This document shows positions 50,754-59,428 of a stretch of 64,000 bases of DNA, in pieces. This DNA comes from CAWCQC01 sp963819905. GTDB taxonomy: Bacteria; Actinomycetota; Thermoleophilia; Gaiellales; Gaiellaceae. The stretch covers positions 372,001-436,000 of the forward strand of contig CAWFXP010000009.1 in the NCBI GenBank assembly GCA_963819905.1, written 5' to 3'. Under the pieces are notes generated by a model. That model saw only the letters and a program-made list of their open reading frames with translations. It was not told where the DNA came from and made no database searches. How positions within the stretch are numbered: position 1 is the stretch's first letter; the number at the start of each line of letters is the position of its first letter. The translations under genes and the position numbers were made by a program.

Positions 50754-51472
50754 GCACGCGCTGGCGCCCCGAGATCGTCGATCTCTCCCACCCGTTGACG
50801 GAGGAGACGGGCGTGAAGATGTTCGGCGACCTCGCGAGCGACGACTACAACCGCGTCGACATCACATACCTGGCCACCTGGGAAACGGCGAACGGGATGA
50901 TCGCGCGCGTCTCCATGTTCGACCATCTCGGCACGCACATGGACGCGCCGAACCACACGAACGAAGACGGGTACGCGCTCGAGGGCGTCGACATCTCGCG
51001 GCTGATCGGTGAGGCCGTCGTCCTCGATCTCTATCGCGGCGATGTCGACTACGGCTACACGGTGGACGACCTCGCGGGCGCGACGCCCGCGATCGAGTCG
51101 GGCGACATCGTCCTCGTCCACTCCGGCTTCGAGCAGGTCTCGCGCCGCGAGGATCGGATCAAGCAGACCTACCTCACCGTCGAGGCGGCCGAGTGGCTTG
51201 TCGAGCGGGGTGTCCGGGCGGTGGGGTGCGAGCCGGCCGGAATCGAGCATCTTCCCGACGGGTACTTCGTGCACCGCTGGTATGCGAAGGACACGCCCGA
51301 TCCGCCCTCCTGGCCTGCCCACCGCGTGCTCCTCGGAAACGACGTCTACATCATCGAGGGGCTGACGAACCTCGATCGCCTGAAGGGCAAGCGCGTGCGC
51401 TTCGCGGCGCTGCCCCTGAACGTGCCGGGGTTGACCGGCTGTCCGGTGCGGGCGGTCGCCTGGACCGAGTAG
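50750..51472 (+). CDS. cyclase family protein (kynurenine formamidase-like)
   Basis: A 240-residue metal-dependent hydrolase. The signature HLGTHMDAPNH (about 59-69) supplies the metal ligands, followed by the conserved GDIVLVHSG and VGCEPAGIEHLP. Family members hydrolyse N-formylkynurenine or related amides and lactams, and some open rings. Translationally coupled to the C45 hydrolase, so the two may act in sequence on an N-acyl or cyclic amide (inference). Confidence 0.84.
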   Translation: MSTRWRPEIVDLSHPLTEETGVKMFGDLASDDYNRVDITYLATWETANGMIARVSMFDHLGTHMDAPNHTNEDGYALEGVDISRLIGEAVVLDLYRGDVDYGYTVDDLAGATPAIESGDIVLVHSGFEQVSRREDRIKQTYLTVEAAEWLVERGVRAVGCEPAGIEHLPDGYFVHRWYAKDTPDPPSWPAHRVLLGNDVYIIEGLTNLDRLKGKRVRFAALPLNVPGLTGCPVRAVAWTE

Positions 51473-51490
51473 CCGCTCACGGGTTCCCGC

Positions 51491-51904
51491 TCAGTCGTCC
51501 TCGTCGACTCGATTCGCCTCGAGCCAGGCTCGCGCTTCGCGCTTGTGCGCTCGGGTGAGCCACGCCTCCGCCACGTGCTCACGCAGCTCGTCCCGGTCGA
51601 GCGTCGCGAGGTCGCGAATGCGGATGAGGACGGCCGGATAGCCGCGGAAGTGCGGCGTCGTGAAGAACACGCCCCGCTCGTCGGAAAGGAGCAGCTCCTT
51701 CACGTCGAGGTCGGCCACGCGGAACATCAGGACGTCGTCCAGTCGCTCCCCGGTCGCCGGATCGACGGCGTCCGGCCTGCGGCTCCGGTGGAGGCAGAAC
51801 AGCTTGCCGTGGACGCGGTAGGCGGGCCGACCGTCCTCGGACAGCTCCCTGGCTGCGCCCGGCATCGCGAGCGCGAGCTCGTCGAGGTCGGCCATCGTCG
51901 CCAT
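51491..51904 (-). CDS. MmcQ/YjbR family protein
   Basis: A 137-residue protein of the YjbR fold: ALAMPGAARELSEDGRPAYRVHGKLFC (the conserved start of the family), VLMFRVADLDVKELLLSDERGVFFTTPHF (central block) and the end EHVAEAWLTRAHKREARAWLEANR. Often called DNA-binding, but its role is unproven. Single gene, convergent with the cyclase. Confidence 0.8.
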   Translation of the reverse strand: MATMADLDELALAMPGAARELSEDGRPAYRVHGKLFCLHRSRRPDAVDPATGERLDDVLMFRVADLDVKELLLSDERGVFFTTPHFRGYPAVLIRIRDLATLDRDELREHVAEAWLTRAHKREARAWLEANRVDEDD

Positions 51905-51948
51905 GGCTTCGGCACGGAGACTACGACAGCCGGTGTAGCATCCGAGGC

Positions 51949-52128
51949 ATGAGCCGGGAGTCGGCCAGCCAACGCGACACCGGGCGCCCGTCCCTTCTCG
52001 CGCGGGTCAGCCGTCGCCTCGCGCGTGATCCCCGCCGGCACGCCAGGCGGGAAGGCGCGCGCCATGCGGCCGCCTACAACGACGCCCGCATTCGCGAGCT
52101 CGGCCTCAGGTACCGCTCGCTCAGGTAG
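51949..52128 (+). CDS. small basic protein (59 aa)
   Basis: An ATG-started ORF of 59 residues, rich in Arg (LLARVSRRLARDPRRHARREGARHA), ending in a helix (AAYNDARIRELGLRYRSLR). The net charge is strongly positive, compatible with nucleic-acid or ribosome binding. A CCGAGG box is near the start. No family known; the ORF could be fortuitous, but codon use is typical of neighbours. Confidence 0.4.
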   Translation: MSRESASQRDTGRPSLLARVSRRLARDPRRHARREGARHAAAYNDARIRELGLRYRSLR

Positions 52129-52219
52129 CGCCGCTCCTCAGCGTCGCCCGGAGAAGCCGGTCGACAACTTCGCAAGATCCCTGGCACTTACCGCCGCTGA
52201 GGAGTAGCCTCACCGCTGC

Positions 52220-52558
52220 GTGAACGAGGAGGAGTTCGACAGCCTGAGGCGGTGGGGAGATGCGCTCGACGACGACCCGCGTCCCGAGGTGCGCGCCGCG
52301 GGCCGGGCGATCCACCTGCTCGCGAAGGAGGTCGAACGGCTACAGGTCGAGCTGTGGCATGCCCGCATCGGCGTGACGCCGCCGGAGGCGGGCGGCGACG
52401 CGCGCCCCTCCGCAGAGCACGCCGACACGGACTCGGAGCAGTCGGGTACGGACTCGGATCCAGCGATGGAGTCGGAGCTCCACTCCGTGTTCGCCCGCCT
52501 CGCGCGTCGCCTCCAGGCGACGCGGGTCTTCATCGGGACTGACGCCGAGCCGGCCGCG
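52220..52558 (+). CDS. hypothetical acidic protein, 3' end uncertain
   Basis: GTG at 52220 begins a plausible protein: EEEFDSLRRWGDALDDDPRP, then a helix (AAGRAIHLLAKEVERLQVELW) and an acidic, Asp/Ser-rich linker (DTDSEQSGTDSDPAMES). The open frame runs on without stop to 53893, straight across the antisense ASH-repeat gene, which cannot be real coding on both strands. The true end is probably near 52540 (a TGA in another frame stops at 52542) after an indel, or the gene is truncated. The end given here is the last base before the opposite gene. Confidence 0.4.
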
Positions 52559-53854
52559 CTACTCGGTCGTCACTGTCTGGCCGCCGGTGCCGGTCCCCTC
52601 GAGCTGTACCTGGTGAACCGTCTGCTTCGCGTTGGTCGCGATCGTCAGCAGGGCGCTCCGGGCGCCTGCCGTGCTCGGCTGGAAGAGGACCAGGATCGTG
52701 CACGAGTCGCCCGGAGCGACCCGCTGCTCGGTCGAGCAGGTCCCGTCCGAGCCGATGGTGAAGTCGCTCTGGTCGTTGCCGCCGATGCCGATCGCCTGGA
52801 GCGCGAGCGGCCCGGTGCCGTTGTTCCGGACGGTCACCGTCTGCGGATCGCTCTGCGAGTCGACGTCGACTTGGCCGAAGTCGACGGGCTCCGAGGGCAG
52901 CTGGACCTTCGGCTGCCCGACGCCCGAGCCGCGGAGCTGGACGTCCGCCGGGCTGCCCTCGGCGTCGTGGCGGATGACAAGCGTTGCGTTCTGCTGGCCC
53001 GTCGCGGACGGGGCGAAGCGCACGCTGATCGTGCAGGCGGCGCCGGCCTTGAGGTTCTTGTCGGTCGAGCACGTCGACTTGTCCGTGATGGTGAACTGGT
53101 CGGCGTTCTCCCCCTGGACGGCGAAGCCGTCGAACGCGAGCGGCGCGTTGCCCGCGTTCGTGACGCTCAGCTTCTGCGTCTCGTTCTTGCCGAGGTTGAC
53201 GTTCCCGTAGTCGAGACGGGAAGTCTCGACGACGACAGCCGGATTGCCGACCCCGGTGCCCTGCAGGTCGGTCGAGGTCGGCGCGACGCCCTGGTCGAAC
53301 GAGACGACGAGCTCGGCCGTCCGGTCGCCGCGGGCCTTCGGCTTGAACCGGACCGCGATCGTGCACGACTGGTCGGCGTTCAGCGGCGCCTCGGTTGTGC
53401 AGTCGGTCGCGTTCTTGCCGATCGTGAAGTCCTTCCTGTTCTCGCCCTGGATCGCGATCTTCGCGATCCCGATCGGCTGCGAGCCGCTGTTCGTCAGGGT
53501 CAGCGACTGGGCAGCGCTCCGCTGGCCGAGGTCCTGGTCGCCGAAGTCGACATTCGAGGAGCTGAGCGCGACGTCGGGGGTGTCTTCGCCGCCGTCCGAG
53601 CGGAAGACGAAGTACCAGATGAGGAAGCCCGCAACCGCGAGCAGCGCGATCAGGGCGACGACCAGCCAGCCGCGATGCGTCGGCTCGGGCGGGCGCCGCC
53701 CGGGCGGCCTCGACCTGGCTGCCGAGCGGCTGCGGTAGACGGAGGTCGCCTCGGGGTCACGCTCGATCGGAGTGGTGGGCGCCTCGGGCCCAACCGGGGA
53801 GCTCGGCTCGCGCGGCGGCGGAGGAGGGGGGGAACCGGGATCGTCGGGAGTCAC
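52559..53854 (-). CDS. membrane-anchored protein with three ASH/choice-of-anchor-D repeats
   Basis: A 431-residue protein. A Pro-rich cytoplasmic head (about 1-60) is followed by one membrane helix (GWLVVALIALLAVAGFLIWYFVF). Three copies of a roughly 105-residue immunoglobulin-like repeat follow, each with an opening V-D-F/Y-G, an S-V/T-N-x-G strand, a conserved Cys pair (TDCT..SCTI, TCST..ACTI, TCST..SCTI) and a closing LxGTG or LRGSG. This is the HYDIN/ASH-like choice-of-anchor-D domain, a protein- or surface-binding fold. The extracellular part is inferred from topology and the disulphide-like Cys pairs. No partner gene is seen. Confidence 0.82.
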   Translation of the reverse strand: MTPDDPGSPPPPPPREPSSPVGPEAPTTPIERDPEATSVYRSRSAARSRPPGRRPPEPTHRGWLVVALIALLAVAGFLIWYFVFRSDGGEDTPDVALSSSNVDFGDQDLGQRSAAQSLTLTNSGSQPIGIAKIAIQGENRKDFTIGKNATDCTTEAPLNADQSCTIAVRFKPKARGDRTAELVVSFDQGVAPTSTDLQGTGVGNPAVVVETSRLDYGNVNLGKNETQKLSVTNAGNAPLAFDGFAVQGENADQFTITDKSTCSTDKNLKAGAACTISVRFAPSATGQQNATLVIRHDAEGSPADVQLRGSGVGQPKVQLPSEPVDFGQVDVDSQSDPQTVTVRNNGTGPLALQAIGIGGNDQSDFTIGSDGTCSTEQRVAPGDSCTILVLFQPSTAGARSALLTIATNAKQTVHQVQLEGTGTGGQTVTTE

Positions 53855-53976
53855 TGGCGGCGGCGTCGTCTACCCGATCGCATCCAAGGATAGCCGCCCC
53901 CAAGGACACCACTCGGCGGTCATGCTGTGCCTATGATCAAGACCGCCGGGGCTCCCGCCGATGCCGGAAACAGCCC

Positions 53977-54469
53977 TTGACCTGGCAGCTGTCGCTCACA
54001 GGGCTCCTCATCGGAGCGCTCGTCGGCCTCACCGGCGATGGGCGGCGGCTTCCTCGTGCCTGCCGGTGCTCGCTCGTGCTCCAGCTCAAGCCGGCGAAGG
54101 CCGTCGGTACCGACATCTTCCACAGCGGCCTCGCGCTCCTGTGGGTCGCGGGCGTCGCGCGCACTGGGCAGCGCGGCAACGTCCGAGCCCTGGCCGCGGT
54201 CGGCCTGGCTACTCGTGCGCTCGGGTCGCATCTCGGTGGAGCGCTGATCGGGTGGCGCAGTCCTCACCGTCCGGGTACCCGAGTCGCTCCTGCGCATGAT
54301 GCTCGCGCTCGTCCTCACGCTCAGCGGGCTGCAGCTCGTCGGGTTTCCCGGCAGCTCGATCGTCGTCCCCGTCCTGCTCGTGCTCGGGCTCGGCGGCCTG
54401 GCCGTGTTCGCGTTCGTGACCCGGCGGCCGCGAAAGGAGGCGGAGCCGGCCCGCGCCGCAGAGACCTAG
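53977..54469 (+). pseudogene. TauE/SafE sulfite exporter remnant, several frameshifts
   Basis: Consecutive pieces of one exporter lie in alternating frames: LTWQLSLTGLLIGALVGLTG (first frame, 53977 on), GGGFLVPA (second frame, about 54038), LVLQLKPAKAVGTDIFHSGL and VRALAAVGLATRALGSHLGG (first frame), then LLRMMLALVLTLSGLQLVGF and a helix to TAG at 54469 (second frame). At least three frame changes are needed. Even when joined the protein is about 160 residues, roughly half of a normal TauE, so this is either a half-size repeat or a genuine decayed gene with loss of the rest. Confidence 0.75.
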
Positions 54470-54474
54470 CGGGG

Positions 54475-55110
54475 TCAGTCGAGCCAGGCGTGGTCGGGGT
54501 CGCCGTACGGGCGGCGCAGCTCGCGTACGACGGACTCGACCTGGGCGATCAGCTCGTTCGCCGCCACGATCGTCGGCTTCGCAGGCTCGACCGGGATCGG
54601 GTCGGCTACGAGGACGCGGACCCGCGGAAGCCCTACCCCGAACGTGCCCGGTCGCAGGATGCCCTCGGTCCCGACGAGACAGACCGGGACGATCGGGACG
54701 CCCGTCTCGAGCGCGAGCCGGGCCGCTCCCCGCCGAAACGGGCGGACGCGGTGCGGGACGCAGGTTCCTTGCGGGAAGATGCCGACCTGCTCGCCGGCCG
54801 CGAGCACGGTTCGCGCTCGGGCCATCGCCTCCCGGTCGCCCCGGCCGCGCTCGATGCGAATCGTCCCGAAGCCCTTCATCACCTGGCGCATGAGGAACGG
54901 CTCCCAGAGCTCCGCCTTGGCCAGGTAGTGGATGACCCGCTTCGAGGCCAGTCCGAGGACGAACGGGTCGACGGTCGACTCGTGGTTCGCGGCGAGGATG
55001 CAGGGACCGTCGGGCGGGATGCGCTCTGCGCCCGCGACCTCTGCCCGGTACACGAGGCGCAGCAGCGGGCTGATGGCGTGGAAGCCGATCGTCCGGTAGA
55101 GGATCGGCAT
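54475..55110 (-). CDS. 1-acyl-sn-glycerol-3-phosphate acyltransferase-like protein
   Basis: A 211-residue PlsC-family protein. Motif I is ANHESTVDPF (NHx4D), motif II is FGTIRIERGRGDR, and motif III reads FPQGTCVPHRV, where the usual EGTR is QGTC. The N-terminal hydrophobic stretch (YRTIGFHAISPLLRLVY) may dip into the membrane. The TGATG overlap with the methyltransferase stop makes it part of the lipid operon. The altered EGTR motif raises doubt about standard lysophosphatidate acylation. Confidence 0.8.
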   Translation of the reverse strand: MPILYRTIGFHAISPLLRLVYRAEVAGAERIPPDGPCILAANHESTVDPFVLGLASKRVIHYLAKAELWEPFLMRQVMKGFGTIRIERGRGDREAMARARTVLAAGEQVGIFPQGTCVPHRVRPFRRGAARLALETGVPIVPVCLVGTEGILRPGTFGVGLPRVRVLVADPIPVEPAKPTIVAANELIAQVESVVRELRRPYGDPDHAWLD

Positions 55111-56396
55111 CAGAACGTCAGGCGGCGTGACGGGTAGCGGGGCAGCGAGTCGTTCAGGGGCCGCGTCAGGACGAGCTGTAGATCGCGCAGCGACCGGGCC
55201 CGGAAGAGCGCCTCGCAGCTCGCGAGGTAGAAGTCCCAGGTGCGCACGAACCGCTCGTCGTAGCCGAGCTGCCGAACCTCGTCGATCCGGGCGAAGAAGC
55301 GGGTGCGCCACTCACGCAGGGTGTCGGCGTACCCCGGCCCGATGTCCTCGAGGCCATGGACGACGAGTCCCGAGGCGCGAGTCGCGGCCACGGCGATCGC
55401 CGTCAGGCTCGGGATCAGGGAGCCGGGGAAGATCGTCGCCTGGATCCAGTCGGGGCTTCGCCGGTAGCGCTCGAACCTCTGGTCGGGTACGGCGATCGTC
55501 TGCAGGCCGACAAGCCCGCCGGGGGAGAGGAGGCGGTCGCAGGTCGAGAAGAACGTCCCGAACTGCTTCTCGCCGATCGCCTCGAACATCTCGATCGAGA
55601 CGATCTTCGAGAACGAGCCGTGGACGCGGCGGTAGTCGACGAGGAGGATCTCGACCCGGTCTGCGAGCCCCGCCTCGCGCACCTGGCGGCTCGCGAGCTC
55701 GTGCTGTGCGCGCGAGATCGTCACGCCGGTGACCCGCGCGCCGCGCTCGGACGCGGCGTGCAACGCGAAGGAGCCCCAGCCGCAGCCGATCTCGAGGACG
55801 TGGTCCTCGGGGCCGATCGAGAGCTTCTCGCAGAGGCGGCGCATCTTGGCGCGCTGGGCGTCCTCGAGCGACTGGCCCTCGTGCTCGAAGTACGCGCAGG
55901 AGTAGGTGAGCGAGGAGTCGAGGAACAGCTCGAAGAGATCGTTTCCGAGGTCGTAGTGATAGGCGATGTGGCGACGGGCCCGGGCGGGGGAGCTTGTGCG
56001 AAGCAGGGACGGCCGCAGCTCCTTCAAGCGGGCGAGCGTCGAGAACGGCTGGCGCCGCGAGGCCCAGTCGGCGTTTCGGATCAGGAGCTCGAGGAGTGCC
56101 GGCAGGTCGTCGGTCTGCCAGTCGCCGGCGACGTAGCCGTCGCCGAGGCCGATCTGGCCCCGGGTCGCGATCCGCCGGAAGAAGTCCTCGCGCACGATTG
56201 TCGCTCGGACCGTCGGGCCGGCCGCCGGGTCGCCGAACCGCCGCCGCGATCCGTCCGGGAGCGTGAGCAGGAGCAGGCCGCCGCGAAGCTGCTCGAGCGC
56301 CCAGAAGACCGTCGCTCGGGCGAGCCGCTCGAGCCCGGCGCGTGGCGGCGCCGGGGGACGCCGAACCGAGGCGGCCGGCCCGGCCGTCGCGGTCAT
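55110..56396 (-). CDS. cfa: cyclopropane-fatty-acyl-phospholipid synthase-like methyltransferase
   Basis: A 428-residue S-adenosylmethionine enzyme. An N-terminal SCP2-like lipid-binding half (to about 130) is followed by the YHYDLGNDLFELFLD segment, the SAM loop VLEIGCGWGSFALHAA, VTGVTISRAQHELA and the YRRVHGSFSKIVSIEMFEAIG block that lines the acyl channel. These enzymes methylate double bonds in membrane phospholipids. The product may be cyclopropane, methyl-branched or a furan precursor. The ATG overlaps the DUF1365 stop. With DUF1365 and the FAD enzyme it forms a conserved trio. Confidence 0.88.
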   Translation of the reverse strand: MTATAGPAASVRRPPAPPRAGLERLARATVFWALEQLRGGLLLLTLPDGSRRRFGDPAAGPTVRATIVREDFFRRIATRGQIGLGDGYVAGDWQTDDLPALLELLIRNADWASRRQPFSTLARLKELRPSLLRTSSPARARRHIAYHYDLGNDLFELFLDSSLTYSCAYFEHEGQSLEDAQRAKMRRLCEKLSIGPEDHVLEIGCGWGSFALHAASERGARVTGVTISRAQHELASRQVREAGLADRVEILLVDYRRVHGSFSKIVSIEMFEAIGEKQFGTFFSTCDRLLSPGGLVGLQTIAVPDQRFERYRRSPDWIQATIFPGSLIPSLTAIAVAATRASGLVVHGLEDIGPGYADTLREWRTRFFARIDEVRQLGYDERFVRTWDFYLASCEALFRARSLRDLQLVLTRPLNDSLPRYPSRRLTF

Positions 56397-57163
56397 ACCC
56401 GCACCGAGCCGCGTCCCGGCACGAACGGCGGCTTGTGGTGGAACGGCACGCGCTTCGCGAGCAGTTTCAACGCCTGCCAGTGGATGAGCCCGGTCACCCG
56501 GGCCGTCAGCAGCGGGTAGCGGACGAGGGCCTGGGCGAGGGACGCGTTGCTGAGCTCCTGCCGCTCGCCCGCGAGCACGGAACCGAGACGGCGCTCGCCG
56601 TCCTGCCAGACGTCGACTCGGGCGTGGACGCGCTCGCCGGGCTCCGAGAAGAAGAAGCGGTACTCCTGCGCGAGCTCGAAGAACGGCGACACGTGCAGCC
56701 GCTTCTCGTGCGTATACGCCAGCGGGCTCGCCGGATCGAGCCGCTGCTCGGTCGAAAGCAGGTACGGGAACATCTCGCCGAACGTGTTCGAGACCTCGGC
56801 GACCATGCACGCGAGGGATCCATCCGGGCGGTAGCAGTAGTAGAAGCTGACCGGGTTGAACACATAGCCGAACACGCGCAGGTTGGTCAGCAGGAGGATC
56901 CTGCCGCCGCGCAGGTCGATCTCGTTCTCAGCGAGGAACCCGAGGATGTTCTCCCTGATCGGGAGCCGCGGGTTGCCGAGGTGGTCGCGCCGCCGAAGGG
57001 TGAGGACGTTCGGGCGGTCGACCGAGAAGAGCGCCAGGCGGCGGTCGAGCTCGGCCAGCTCGTCGAGGTCGAGCAGGGTGAAGTAGACGCCGTAGCGGAA
57101 GACGTTCTCACGGGGCTCGCGCCGCGCGTGGACGAGCGTTCCGGTGTAGAGCCCCGACCTCAC
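56393..57163 (-). CDS. DUF1365 protein
   Basis: A 256-residue protein of the DUF1365 family: SGLYTGTLVHARREPRENVFRYGVYF (family start), ILLLTNLRVFGYVFNPVSFYYCYRPDG (the most conserved block), EVSNTFGE and HEKRLHVSPFF. Proteins of this family sit next to cyclopropane-synthase-like and FAD genes in many bacteria and are needed for unusual fatty acids in some, but the reaction is not settled. The GTG at 57163 overlaps the FAD gene stop (GTGA). Confidence 0.86.
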   Translation of the reverse strand: MRSGLYTGTLVHARREPRENVFRYGVYFTLLDLDELAELDRRLALFSVDRPNVLTLRRRDHLGNPRLPIRENILGFLAENEIDLRGGRILLLTNLRVFGYVFNPVSFYYCYRPDGSLACMVAEVSNTFGEMFPYLLSTEQRLDPASPLAYTHEKRLHVSPFFELAQEYRFFFSEPGERVHARVDVWQDGERRLGSVLAGERQELSNASLAQALVRYPLLTARVTGLIHWQALKLLAKRVPFHHKPPFVPGRGSVRV

Positions 57164-58403
57164 CAGCGGGCCCCGAGCGCACGCGCCGCCGCGAGGCCTG
57201 AGACGAGGCCGTCCTCGTGGAAGCCGAAGCCGTGGTAGGCGCCGGCGTAGGCCGTGTTGCGAAGTCCGTTGAGGCGGCCGAGCTCCTCCTGCGCGCGCAG
57301 GCTCGCCAGCGTGTACAGCGGGTGGTCGTACTCCATCGACGCGACGATTCGATCCTCGCGGATCTCCTCCGTACGGTTCAGCGTGACGCAATAGTGCATG
57401 GGTTCGTCGAGCGCCTGCAGGCGGTTCAGGTAGTACGTCATGGTGGGTCGCCTCGCCGGGTTGCGGCAGTCGTCGATCTGGTAGTTCCAGGAGGCCCGGG
57501 CGGCCGCCGCCCGCGGCAGGAACCGCGTCGTCGGTGTGCAGCACCGTCTCGTTGGTCGTGTACGAGAAGGCGCCGAGGAGGCGCTGCTCCTCGGTCGACG
57601 AGTCCGCCAGGAGTGCCAGAGCCTCGTCGGCGTGGGTGGCGATGACGGCCCGGTCGAAGCGCTTCGTGCTGCCGTCTCCCATCCTGAGCTCGACCCCGGC
57701 GGAGTCGCGCGCCGCTCCGACGACGGGCGTCCCGAGCTGCACGGGGACGCGGATCCGGGCCAGGAGCGCGCGCACGTACTCGCGGCTTCCGCCGCAGACG
57801 GTCTTCCAGCGGTGGCGGCGGAACCCGAGCATCCCGTGGTTCTCGAAGAAGCGGACGGCGTAGCCCGCCGGGAAGTCGAGCGTCCTCGCCGGTGCGGTCG
57901 ACCAGATCGCCGAGGTGAGCGGCACGAGGTAGTGGTCGACGAACGCTCGAGAGTACCTCTCCTCGGAGACGTACTCTGCGAGCGTCGCCGTCGCGTAGCG
58001 CGGCTCGTCGAGAGCCGTTCGGGCTGTCCGAAGGAAGCGGACGATGTCGGCCACGAGCCGTCGGAAGCGAGGGTCGAGCGCGTTCCGAGGTTGCGCGAGC
58101 GGCCGCCGTCCCGAGTACTCGAGCCCGCACCGGCGACAGCTGACCGAGAACGACATCTCCGAGTCCTGCGTCCGGACGCCGAGCTCACGGAACAGCGCGC
58201 GTGAGGGCCGGGTAGTTGGGCTCGTTCATGACGATGAAGCCCGTGTCGAGCGCGACCTCCCGGTTCGCCCGGCCGACGGCGATCGTGTTCGTGTGCCCGC
58301 CCGCGTAGGGGTTGCGTTCGTAGAGCTCCACGTCGTGCACCCGCGAGAGCGCGTACGCAGCGCCCAGTCCCGCGATGCCGGTTCCGACCACGGCGACTCT
58401 CAT
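57160..58403 (-). pseudogene. FAD-dependent amine-oxidase-like protein, two frameshifts
   Basis: ATG 58403 gives RVAVVGTGIAGLGAAYAL and LYERNPYAGGHTNTI (FAD site). After about 58192 the frame changes to MSFSVSCRRCGLEYSGRRP and continues with LTSAIWSTAP and the FENHGMLGF segment. At about 57515 it changes again to FLPRAAAARASWNYQIDD, ending with YAGAYHGFGFHEDGLVSGLAAA. Two one-base changes restore about 414 residues. The neighbouring operon genes are intact and overlap it precisely, so sequence error is likely. It probably desaturates or oxidises a membrane lipid tail (inference from context). Confidence 0.8.
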
Positions 58404-58471
58404 CGATCCGAATTCGTCGCCGCGGCGAAGAACGGTTGACTCCGACCCTTCGCCTCTAGACTCACGCCCTG

Positions 58472-59428
58472 ATGGATCACGCCGTCGAGCCGCGTCCGCG
58501 CGTGGCCACCGTTCGCCCGCAGACGACGTTCTGGAGTCAGCTCGCGGGAGTGGTCGCGGTCGTCGTGCCGCCGATCGGCGTCCTCTCCGCGATGGGTCTC
58601 CTGTGGGGTGTCGCCTTCCGCCCGCTCGACCTCTGGGTGCTCCTCGGCTTCTACGTCTTCACCGGCCTCGGCATCACGCTCGGCTGGCACCGGTACTTCT
58701 CGCACAAGAGCTTCGAGACGTCCGCGCCGATGAAGGCGCTGCTCGCGATCTCGGGCTCCATGGCGATGCAGGGGCCGCTCACCCAGTGGGTGACCGACCA
58801 CCGCAAGCACCACGCCCTCTCCGACCGGGACGGCGACCCCCACTCGCCGCACGCCGGCCGTGAAGCAGGCTTCGGAAGGGCGTTTCTCGGCCTCCTCCAC
58901 GCCCACGTGGGCTGGCTCTTCCTGACCAAAGGGATGGAGCGCGGCCCCGCCTACGCGAAGGATCTCTACGCCGACCGGATGATCCGGGTGATCGACCGCG
59001 CCTACGTCGCCTGGGTCGTGCTCACCCTCGGCATTCCGTTCCTCGTGGGTTACCTCGTCGGCGGCATCGAGCTCGGGCTCGAGGTCATGGTGTGGGGCGG
59101 GCTCGTTCGCATCTTCGTCTGGCAGCACGTCACCTTCAGCATCAACTCGATCTGCCACATGTTCGGCCGTCAGGCGTACCGCTCGCGCGACGAGAGCCGC
59201 AACGTCCGTTGGCTCGCGGCGCTCTCGTTCGGCGAGTCGTGGCACAACAACCACCACGCTTTCCCGAGCTCCGCGCGGCACGGAATCGACAGCGGGCAGC
59301 TCGATCTCGCGTGGCTCGCCTGCCGCGGGCTCGAGCGCCTGGGGCTCGTCTGGGCGGTGAGGCGCCCGACCTCCGAGCAACGTGAGCGCCGGCGGCTCGC
59401 CCTCTCGGCAAGCGATCACGAAGCCTGA
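58472..59428 (+). CDS. fatty acid (acyl-CoA/phospholipid) delta-9-type desaturase
   Basis: A 318-residue membrane desaturase. The three histidine boxes are HRYFSH, HRKHH and HNNHH, with about four membrane helices between and around them. It inserts a cis double bond into a saturated acyl chain, using oxygen and an external electron donor. It faces away from the lipid operon, separated by 68 bases. Its product would be the substrate of the cyclopropane-synthase-like methyltransferase. The 3' end overlaps the convergent hydrolase by 13 bases. Confidence 0.92.
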   Translation: MDHAVEPRPRVATVRPQTTFWSQLAGVVAVVVPPIGVLSAMGLLWGVAFRPLDLWVLLGFYVFTGLGITLGWHRYFSHKSFETSAPMKALLAISGSMAMQGPLTQWVTDHRKHHALSDRDGDPHSPHAGREAGFGRAFLGLLHAHVGWLFLTKGMERGPAYAKDLYADRMIRVIDRAYVAWVVLTLGIPFLVGYLVGGIELGLEVMVWGGLVRIFVWQHVTFSINSICHMFGRQAYRSRDESRNVRWLAALSFGESWHNNHHAFPSSARHGIDSGQLDLAWLACRGLERLGLVWAVRRPTSEQRERRRLALSASDHEA

